From positions 1-5,765 of the forward strand of contig JAILQR010000039.1 of the NCBI GenBank assembly GCA_024698845.1: a DNA stretch of 5,765 nucleotides. Direction: 5' to 3'. The notes beneath the pieces were generated by a model. That model ran no database searches and was not told the origin of the DNA. It saw only the letters and a list, made by a program, of their open reading frames with translations. This DNA is from Bacilli bacterium (GTDB lineage Bacteria; Bacillota_I; Bacilli_A; RF39; UBA660). The stretch's first letter is position 1. Every line of letters starts with the position of its first letter. The position numbers and the translations under genes were made by a program. This document shows, in pieces, positions 1 to 4,715 of this stretch.

Positions 1-253
1 TGACCAAAATGTTAAATGTAAAGCATTAGATACCGTAATAGGATATAAAGAGTTATTTAAATATTTTAATAATGAAATATCTATGGAAGAAGCTTTAGAA
101 TTAATAAAGAAAAACTCAAGACACTATGCCAAAAGACAATATACTTGGTTTAATCATCAAGTGCCTACAAAATGGGTTGAAACTAACTATGAAGATTTTT
201 CTAAAACTGTAGAGGAAGTAATTAATTTAATAGAAAAAGAAAAGAACAACTAA
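1..253 (+). CDS. miaA: MiaA, tRNA dimethylallyltransferase (C-terminal part only)
   Basis: This is the last 83 residues of MiaA; the gene continues off the left edge, and the first complete codon begins at base 2. MiaA transfers a dimethylallyl group to N6 of A37 in tRNAs that read codons starting with U, in the cytoplasm. The family signature is clear: IGYKEL near the start, then a helix with SMEEALELIKKNSR, followed by the conserved block YAKRQYTWF. The last is the basic and aromatic region close to the tRNA substrate in this family. The reading frame is intact and ends in a TAA that lies inside a hairpin terminator. The gene converges on the transglutaminase-like gene to its right with only 15 bases between the stop codons. 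I am confident of the family; the catalytic N-terminal P-loop part cannot be seen. Confidence 0.95.
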   Translation, partial: DQNVKCKALDTVIGYKELFKYFNNEISMEEALELIKKNSRHYAKRQYTWFNHQVPTKWVETNYEDFSKTVEEVINLIEKEKNN

Positions 254-270
254 TAGTTGTTCTTTTTTTT
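241..270 (+). terminator. Intrinsic terminator of miaA, probably bidirectional
   Basis: An 11-bp perfect stem (arms 241-251 and 255-265) with a 3-base AAT loop is followed by a T run through 270. The left arm is made of the last three miaA codons plus the first base of its stop codon. Read on the minus strand, the same hairpin is followed by a T-rich stretch (complement of 240-230), so it could also end the leftward transglutaminase-like transcript. That gene's stop codon (269-271) abuts the hairpin. Confidence 0.88.
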
Positions 271-1201
271 AATATTCTTGATAAATATATCTATCAAAAT
301 TATGTTCTTTAACTTGAACATCTCCATTATCGGCTTCTTTCATTTCATCAGTGGTTACTAAGAAATATTTATGATATAAGTAATCACGACCGTCACCAAC
401 GGGATCATCCCAAGTTAAATCCAAATGAAGCCATTTACCATTTATATTAACAGCGTTCCATACGTGACCTTCAGAATTTTCTTCTGGGTCTGGATTAAAA
501 GCAATTTTATAATTATTAATATTTAATTTACTTAAAATAATTGCCATTAAATCAGTGTATCCATTACATGTAGCCAAGTGATGCATTAATACACCATACG
601 CAGTATAAGTTAATTTGTCTTTGTTATTTTCATATTCGATATCATATTTTGTATTATTTATTATATAGTCATGAATTGCTTTTATATTTTCGTCCATAGC
701 TCTTGAACTATCATAATTTTCACTAATAATTCTGTCTACTTCTTTATTGATAAAATTAATTTGATCATCTGTATATAAATAAGAGACTTTAACAATTATT
801 TCTCCATTTGAATCAATACTAGTTTTTACATTAGTAAAACTATTATATGGATGAACAAAATTATTTATATTTGATAAAACATCAGAAGATTCACTTAACT
901 TAGTTACATCATTTATACATTCTTCATATTCACTAGGGCAGTAGAATGTAAATGTTTCCCAGTGATTATTAATAATACTATAAAATATATTTAGTACATC
1001 CTGATATCCTAGGGGAACATAACTAGAACTTCTTTGAACATATAAATAATCATTAGTTTTTGTATATTCATTTCCAGCAAGTAAAACTAAATCTTGTTTG
1101 TTTGTAAAAAAATTAGTAGCGTACGTAACCAATTTATTATTATAAAAAGCAAATACAATAATTGTTATTAAACAAATAATGGGAACAATGAATTTCTTCA
1201 T
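269..1201 (-). CDS. Membrane-anchored transglutaminase-like cysteine protein
   Basis: This is a 310-residue protein with a short basic start (MKK) and a hydrophobic segment at about residues 4-20. That looks like an uncleaved signal anchor or signal peptide with no lipobox, so the rest should be outside the membrane. The C-terminal half is a transglutaminase-like (TGc) domain, about residues 170-268. The triad is visible: Cys212 in ATCNGYT, His246 in EGHVWNAV and Asp261 in HLDLTWDDP. Members of this superfamily in bacteria act as proteases, amidases or cross-linkers; the substrate here is unknown. The N-terminal half (about 30-160) is not a domain I recognise and carries a Cys pair, Cys88 and Cys95. 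The ATG is chosen because GGTGAT lies 7 bases upstream. It follows rpsT on the same strand after a 57-base gap that holds a terminator and a likely promoter. Family call is firm; a role in wall or spore biology would be speculation. Confidence 0.85.
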   Translation of the reverse strand: MKKFIVPIICLITIIVFAFYNNKLVTYATNFFTNKQDLVLLAGNEYTKTNDYLYVQRSSSYVPLGYQDVLNIFYSIINNHWETFTFYCPSEYEECINDVTKLSESSDVLSNINNFVHPYNSFTNVKTSIDSNGEIIVKVSYLYTDDQINFINKEVDRIISENYDSSRAMDENIKAIHDYIINNTKYDIEYENNKDKLTYTAYGVLMHHLATCNGYTDLMAIILSKLNINNYKIAFNPDPEENSEGHVWNAVNINGKWLHLDLTWDDPVGDGRDYLYHKYFLVTTDEMKEADNGDVQVKEHNFDRYIYQEY

Positions 1202-1208
1202 GTATCAC

Positions 1209-1219
1209 ATCACCATCCT
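1209..1219 (-). promoter_or_regulatory. Ribosome binding site of the transglutaminase-like gene
   Basis: Read on the minus strand this is AGGATGGTGAT, with GGTGAT ending 7 bases before the ATG at 1201. GGTGAT pairs with the 5' part of the 16S anti-Shine-Dalgarno sequence (AUCACC). It supports the chosen start over any internal one. Confidence 0.7.
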
Positions 1220-1226
1220 AGAAATA

Positions 1227-1255
1227 ATTTTAACATTAAAAAATGAAGTAAACAA
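1227..1255 (-). promoter_or_regulatory. Candidate promoter of the transglutaminase-like gene, overlapping the rpsT terminator
   Basis: On the minus strand, TTGTTT (1255-1250) and TAAAAT (1232-1227) are 17 bases apart. The -10 is preceded by TGT, giving an extended -10. The -35 lies in the loop and distal arm of the rpsT terminator hairpin. A start about 7 bases beyond the -10 (near 1219-1220) would give a leader of about 18 bases beginning at the Shine-Dalgarno. Such matches do arise by chance in AT-rich DNA, hence only moderate confidence. Confidence 0.5.
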
Positions 1256-1267
1256 TGTTTACTTCAT
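1238..1267 (-). terminator. Intrinsic terminator of rpsT
   Basis: A perfect 11-bp inverted repeat (1243-1253 and 1257-1267, 3-base loop) is followed on the minus strand by a T run at 1243-1238. The first arm contains the last two sense codons (ATG AAG) and the TAA stop of rpsT, so gene end and terminator share bases. Confidence 0.85.
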
Positions 1268-1522
1268 ATTTTTAACTTTATTTGATAATCTTGATTTTTG
1301 TCTAGCAGCAGTGTTAGCTTTAACTAAACCTTTGCTTAGAGCTTTATCAATAGTTTTTTGAACTTCGTTATATTTAGCAGTTGCTGCTTCTTTATCTCCA
1401 GCTGCGATTGCTTTATCACAATTTTTAATACAATTCTTAACTGTAGCTTTTAATTCATGATTGTTTTCAGTTTTCTTAGCTATAGTTTTTACAGCTTTTT
1501 TAGAACTCTTAATATTTGCCAT
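1259..1522 (-). CDS. rpsT: 30S ribosomal protein S20
   Basis: This is an 87-residue, very basic protein, within the usual 85-90 for S20. S20 is a primary binder of 16S rRNA and a three-helix-bundle protein at the base of the 30S subunit. Recognisable features are the start MANIKSSKKAVK, the central NCIKNCDKAIAAGDKEAA region, and the C-terminal KGLVKANTAARQKSRLSNKV, which is the hallmark of the family (KGxxHxNxAARxKSRL, here with Val-Lys before Ala-Asn). The ATG is supported by AAGGAG at 1530-1535, 7 bases upstream. A sigma-A promoter lies just ahead and a hairpin terminator overlaps the stop codon, so the gene is built as a single transcription unit, with possible read-through into the next gene. 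It is divergent from spoIIP, as I recall it being divergent from the gpr-spoIIP block in Bacillus. Confidence 0.97.
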   Translation of the reverse strand: MANIKSSKKAVKTIAKKTENNHELKATVKNCIKNCDKAIAAGDKEAATAKYNEVQKTIDKALSKGLVKANTAARQKSRLSNKVKNMK

Positions 1523-1529
1523 AGTTGAA

Positions 1530-1535
1530 CTCCTT
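1530..1535 (-). promoter_or_regulatory. Ribosome binding site of rpsT
   Basis: AAGGAG on the minus strand, 7 bases before the ATG; a standard strong site fixing the rpsT start. Confidence 0.85.
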
Positions 1536-1552
1536 CCTGTAATTCAGTAATA

Positions 1553-1581
1553 ATTCTAACAAATTTAGTGACTTTTTGCAA
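1553..1581 (-). promoter_or_regulatory. Sigma-A-type promoter of rpsT
   Basis: On the minus strand, TTGCAA (-35, 1581-1576) and TAGAAT (-10, 1558-1553) are separated by exactly 17 bases. Each box differs from consensus at one or two positions. Transcription would begin near 1545-1546, giving a leader of about 23 bases that holds the Shine-Dalgarno. I see no leader structure that would suggest autoregulation. Confidence 0.75.
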
Positions 1582-1639
1582 CATAAAATAATCTTTATTG
1601 AAAATTACTAATTCGACATTTTTTTACGCTTTTGCGATA

Positions 1640-1645
1640 TATAAT
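1640..1645 (+). promoter_or_regulatory. Possible -10 box upstream of spoIIP
   Basis: A perfect TATAAT lies 16 bases before the ATG at 1662, but no convincing -35 is found 16-19 bases further upstream. TCGACA at 1613-1618 is 21 bases away, which is too far. If used, transcription would start near 1652 and leave about 10 bases before the ATG. In Bacillus, spoIIP is driven by the mother-cell factor sigma-E; I see no full sigma-E site here. The promoter remains undetermined. Confidence 0.3.
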
Positions 1646-1655
1646 GCCATCATAC

Positions 1656-1663
1656 GAGGTGAT
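1656..1663 (+). promoter_or_regulatory. Shine-Dalgarno of spoIIP, overlapping its ATG
   Basis: GAGGTGAT is an eight-base match to the anti-Shine-Dalgarno region and is the only good site near the spoIIP start. It overlaps the first in-frame ATG after it (1662-1664), leaving only two bases between GAGG and that ATG. The best-spaced codon downstream is an in-frame ATA at 1668. Confidence 0.5.
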
Positions 1664-2543
1664 GGACATAAAATTCAAATCAAAAAAGAAATATAAATTA
1701 AAGAAAAGACCCAAAATACTAGTTAAATCAATAATTATATTTCTTATACTAATTAATATGAATTGTTTTAAATTTTTAAAACAATTATTAAATGATACAG
1801 GAGACCATTACTTAGAAAATCTATATATAAATAGGAAAAAAAGCGTAAAAAACAAAATTTCTATGTCTTCTTTTAATGAAGTTGAAAGTAAAAAATATGA
1901 TGACGTCTTTAAAGTAGAAAATAAGACTCAAGCTGTACCACTTGTATATTTATATAACACTCATCAAGGAGAAAAATATCTTATAAGTCCATCGCAAACA
2001 ATAACTCCATCAATATCATATGCTTCGAATTATCTTAAAGAAAAGTTAAGTAAAAATAATATATATTCTATCGTTGAAAATAGAAGTGTAGAGGATATAT
2101 TAGTTACTAATGGATGGAATTATGCATCTAGTTATAAAGCATCAAGAATATATATTGAGGATATATCTAAAAGTTATCCTTCGATAAAATATTTTATTGA
2201 TATTCATAGAGATTCAGGATCGCATAAAGCATCATCGTTATGTATTAATGATATATGTTATGCAAAGATATTATTTTTAATAGGTACTGAAAATAATAAT
2301 TACATCATTAATGAGAATTTTTCTAATAAGATAAGTAATAAAGTTAACGAGAAAGTAAATGGTTTATCAAAAGGGATTCTTAGAAAAGGTGGTAGAGGGG
2401 TAAATGGAATATATAATCAAGATTTTTCAGGCAGAACGATATTAATTGAAGTAGGAGGAGAAAATAATTCTATAGACGAAGTCTATAGAACTATTGATAT
2501 ATTATCTGATGCAATTACTGAAGTAATAAAGGAGGATATGTAA
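1662..2543 (+). CDS. spoIIP: SpoIIP, stage II sporulation cell-wall hydrolase
   Basis: SpoIIP is, by family, a zinc-dependent amidase and endopeptidase that degrades peptidoglycan with SpoIID and SpoIIM, letting the mother-cell membrane engulf the forespore. From ATG 1662 the protein has 293 residues: a basic cytoplasmic tail (1-22), one membrane helix (about 23-39), a linker, then the SpoIIP domain (about 92-290). Conserved features are NTHQGE (His101, Glu104), IDIHRDSG (His182), LFLIGTENNNY, LSKGILRKGG, GIYNQDFSGR and ILIEVGGENNS (Glu263). These His and Glu residues are the expected metal or catalytic positions. A Cys pair (Cys194, Cys199; CINDIC) sits in the turn after the His182 strand. 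The frame is open upstream to TTG 1632 and ATG 1644, but the only Shine-Dalgarno is at 1656, so I choose ATG 1662; the exact start is uncertain. The stop overlaps the next gene by one base. Family call is firm. Confidence 0.93.
   Translation: MDIKFKSKKKYKLKKRPKILVKSIIIFLILINMNCFKFLKQLLNDTGDHYLENLYINRKKSVKNKISMSSFNEVESKKYDDVFKVENKTQAVPLVYLYNTHQGEKYLISPSQTITPSISYASNYLKEKLSKNNIYSIVENRSVEDILVTNGWNYASSYKASRIYIEDISKSYPSIKYFIDIHRDSGSHKASSLCINDICYAKILFLIGTENNNYIINENFSNKISNKVNEKVNGLSKGILRKGGRGVNGIYNQDFSGRTILIEVGGENNSIDEVYRTIDILSDAITEVIKEDM
2528..2536 (+). promoter_or_regulatory. Ribosome binding site of the SpoIIP-coupled membrane protein
   Basis: AAAGGAGGA lies inside the end of spoIIP, with AGGAGG seven bases before the ATG at 2543. 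It is the strongest Shine-Dalgarno in the window and implies efficient, coupled translation. Confidence 0.85.
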
Positions 2544-2872
2544 TGGAAAATGAAAAAAGAAAAATGCATCCGTTTTTTAAACTATTAATTATATTATTTA
2601 TTATATTTATAGCATTTTATATATCACTTGAAAGTGGTTATTATCCTAGTAGGGTTCAAAAGAGAACAATTACAGTTAATAATGAAATGGTAAGTTTTGA
2701 AACTGATTTATCTAAACATAAAAAAATAAATAAGCAAGGATATGTAAAAAAAGATATTGATTATTCTAATTTTGTTACGAAAACAGCAAATGCTTTAACA
2801 TATTCTCTTGGTAAAGCAATTGAAGAAGGAACAAAAGGTATTGGAAAAACATTTAAGATATTATTTGGTTAA
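2543..2872 (+). CDS. Small single-pass membrane protein, positional counterpart of YqxA
   Basis: This 109-residue protein has unknown function. It starts with a charged tail (MENEKRKMH), has one strong hydrophobic helix at about residues 10-29, then a mid-section that looks folded or extended (ESGYYPSR, TITVNNEMVSF) and a Lys-rich linker (58-72). It ends in a probable amphipathic helix (about 75-108, Thr/Ala/Gly/Lys-rich, ending KTFKILFG). The short basic N-terminus predicts the bulk lies outside the cytoplasm, but this is not certain. It overlaps spoIIP by one base (TAATG) and has a perfect Shine-Dalgarno, so the two are almost surely co-translated. In Bacillus the gene between spoIIP and lepA is yqxA (DUF3679), also a small protein with an N-terminal membrane segment. 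I see no clear sequence match to it, so I give no symbol. A sporulation or engulfment role is inferred from context only. Confidence 0.8.
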   Translation: MENEKRKMHPFFKLLIILFIIFIAFYISLESGYYPSRVQKRTITVNNEMVSFETDLSKHKKINKQGYVKKDIDYSNFVTKTANALTYSLGKAIEEGTKGIGKTFKILFG

Positions 2873-2874
2873 AC

Positions 2875-2903
2875 TTTAAAAATAGATTAATTTAAGATAT
2901 AAT
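2875..2903 (+). promoter_or_regulatory. Candidate sigma-A promoter of the lepA-hemW operon
   Basis: TTTAAA (2875-2880) and a perfect TATAAT (2898-2903) are 17 bases apart in the 47-base gap before lepA. Predicted transcription start is near 2910, about 10 bases before the ATG. There is no hairpin terminator after the preceding gene, so read-through from spoIIP is also possible. Confidence 0.55.
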
Positions 2904-2909
2904 AACCTT

Positions 2910-2913
2910 GGTG
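2910..2913 (+). promoter_or_regulatory. Weak ribosome binding site of lepA
   Basis: GGTG lies six bases before ATG 2920 and is the only Shine-Dalgarno-like sequence there. It overlaps the upstream in-frame TTG 2908 and GTG 2911, which argues against either of those being the start. Confidence 0.5.
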
Positions 2914-2919
2914 TTAAAT

Positions 2920-4713
2920 ATGAAAAAAGATTTAATAAGAAATTTTTGTATCATTGCTCATATAGACCATGGTAAATCAACACTTGCTGATCGTATTCTG
3001 GAAATCACTAACGCAGTTAGTAAACATGACATGAAAGATCAATTGCTTGATAATATGGATCTAGAAAGAGAAAGAGGCATTACAATTAAACTTAATGCCG
3101 TTTCTTTAAAGTACAAATATAATAATGATGAATATTTACTAAATTTAATAGATACTCCTGGTCATGTCGACTTTTCCTATGAAGTATCAAGAAGTTTAGC
3201 AGCTTGTGAAGGAGCTATATTAGTTGTTGATGCTGCACAGGGAATTGAAGCACAAACTCTTGCTAACTTATACTTAGCTTTAAGTAATGATTTAAAAATA
3301 ATTCCTGTTATAAATAAAATAGATTTACCTAATGCAAATGTTCCAAAAGTAAAAGAAGAACTTAAAAGAGTATTAGGCTTTAAAGATGAAGAAATACTAC
3401 TTTGTAGTGGTAAAACAGGTGAAGGTGTAAAAGAATTATTAGATGCTGTTGTTGAAAGAATTGAACCACCAATAGCAGATGATAATAAAAAAACAAGAGC
3501 GCTTGTTTTTGATAGCTACTTTGATCCATATAGAGGAGTAATTCTTTTAGTTAAAGTTGTAGATGGAAAAATAAAAGTAAAAGATGACATTACAATGATG
3601 GCAAGTAAAAGTAACTTTGAAATTATTGAACTTGGTATTAGAACTCCAAAAGAAATAAAAAAAGAAGAATTATCATCTGGTGAAGTTGGATGGATATGTG
3701 CAAGTATTAAAGACATATCAAAAGTGGCAGTAGGTGATACAATCACTTTAACAAATAATCAAGCTGAAGAACCACTTGCAGGATATAAGCCAATGAAACC
3801 AATGGTTTATTCTGGTTTATTTCCAATTGAACCAAATTTATTTGAAGATTTAAAAGAAGCATTAAATAAATTAAAACTTAATGATGCTGCTCTTACATTT
3901 GAACCTGAAACATCAGATGCCTTAGGTTTTGGTTTTAGAACAGGATTCCTAGGTCTACTTCATATGGAAATTATTATGAGCAGAATTGAAAGGGAATTTG
4001 GTATTGGATTAATAGCAACATCCCCATCTGTTATATATAAAGTTACTCTAACTGACGGGACAGTTGAGGACATAGATTCTCCAAATAAAATGCCTGATAG
4101 AACATACATTGCTAAAATTGAAGAACCTTATATATATACAAACATAATTGTTCCATCAGATTATATTGGACCTATAATGGAGCTATGTCAAAATAAAAGA
4201 GGTATTTATAAATCTTTAGAATATATTGATGAAGAAAGAGTAAATATTCATTACGAAATACCTTTATCAGAAATTGTATATGATTTCTTTGATAAATTAA
4301 AATCATCAACTAAAGGTTATGCATCATTTGATTATGAAATATGTGGTTACTTACCATCTGATTTAGTAAAAATGGATATATTACTAAATGGTGAAAAAGT
4401 AGATGCTTTAAGTTTAATAGTACATAAAGAATTTGCATATCCTAGAGGAAAAATGATTGTTGAAAAACTAAGAGAAATAATTCCAAGACAAATGTTCCAA
4501 GTACCAATCCAAGCAAGTGTTGGAAGTAAAATAATTGCAAGAGAAAATATCTCTGCTATGAAGAAAAATGTTTTAGCAAAATGTTATGGCGGAGACGTAT
4601 CTCGTAAGAGAAAACTACTTGAAAAGCAAAAAGAGGGTAAAAAACGTATGAAAATGGTTGGTAGTGTAGAAGTGCCTCAAGAAGCTTTCTTAGCAGTGTT
4701 AAGTGGTGATTAA
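2920..4713 (+). CDS. lepA: LepA, elongation factor 4 (translational GTPase)
   Basis: LepA binds the ribosome using GTP and is known to influence initiation and ribosome assembly or back-translocation; it is cytoplasmic or membrane-peripheral. From ATG 2920 the protein has 597 residues, the usual size. GTPase motifs are all present: G1 AHIDHGKST (13-21), switch I RGITIK (52-57, Thr55), G3 DTPGH (78-82, with the catalytic His82), G4 NKID (132-135) and G5 CSGKTG (162-167). Domain 2 follows at about 190-280, the EF-G-like domains III and V at about 293-480, and the LepA-specific C-terminal domain with KKNVLAKCYGGDVSRKRK and the basic tail at about 485-597. The start was chosen over TTG 2908 and GTG 2911 because the family begins a few residues before IRNFCIIAH and GGTG is placed correctly for ATG 2920. 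It is followed two bases later by hemW, forming an operon. No odd residues or frame problems. Confidence 0.98.
   Translation: MKKDLIRNFCIIAHIDHGKSTLADRILEITNAVSKHDMKDQLLDNMDLERERGITIKLNAVSLKYKYNNDEYLLNLIDTPGHVDFSYEVSRSLAACEGAILVVDAAQGIEAQTLANLYLALSNDLKIIPVINKIDLPNANVPKVKEELKRVLGFKDEEILLCSGKTGEGVKELLDAVVERIEPPIADDNKKTRALVFDSYFDPYRGVILLVKVVDGKIKVKDDITMMASKSNFEIIELGIRTPKEIKKEELSSGEVGWICASIKDISKVAVGDTITLTNNQAEEPLAGYKPMKPMVYSGLFPIEPNLFEDLKEALNKLKLNDAALTFEPETSDALGFGFRTGFLGLLHMEIIMSRIEREFGIGLIATSPSVIYKVTLTDGTVEDIDSPNKMPDRTYIAKIEEPYIYTNIIVPSDYIGPIMELCQNKRGIYKSLEYIDEERVNIHYEIPLSEIVYDFFDKLKSSTKGYASFDYEICGYLPSDLVKMDILLNGEKVDALSLIVHKEFAYPRGKMIVEKLREIIPRQMFQVPIQASVGSKIIARENISAMKKNVLAKCYGGDVSRKRKLLEKQKEGKKRMKMVGSVEVPQEAFLAVLSGD
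4705..4710 (+). promoter_or_regulatory. Ribosome binding site of hemW
   Basis: GGTGAT, made of the last two sense codons of lepA (Gly-Asp), lies five bases before the hemW ATG at 4716. It fixes the hemW start and suggests translational coupling to lepA. Confidence 0.7.
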
Positions 4714-4715
4714 TA

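Noticed and set aside
1179..1361. Open frame of 60 codons on the plus strand.
   Set aside because: It lies antisense to rpsT, its terminator and the start of the transglutaminase-like gene, has no ribosome binding site and resembles no family; it is a shadow frame.
1619..1637. T run followed by CGCTTTTGCG, a possible small hairpin in the rpsT-spoIIP gap.
   Set aside because: The stem is only 3 bp with the T run on the wrong side for a plus-strand terminator; too weak to call.
1632..1646. TTG 1632 or ATG 1644 as the spoIIP start.
   Set aside because: No Shine-Dalgarno is found before either, and both overlap or precede the TATAAT box; ATG 1644 is kept only as a fallback.
1651..1658. CATACGAG, resembling the sigma-E -10 CATACAAT.
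   Set aside because: No ATATT-like -35 at the needed spacing, and transcription from it would begin after the ATG at 1662.
2908..2919. TTG 2908 or GTG 2911 as the lepA start.
   Set aside because: They overlap the GGTG that serves ATG 2920, have no Shine-Dalgarno of their own, and would lie upstream of or at the predicted transcript start.
2873..2919. Terminator between the small membrane protein and lepA.
   Set aside because: No inverted repeat longer than a few AT pairs; only a promoter can be supported.
3516..3746. Open frame of 76 codons on the minus strand.
   Set aside because: It is wholly inside lepA on the opposite strand, in a part of LepA that is well conserved; no ribosome binding site or promoter seen.
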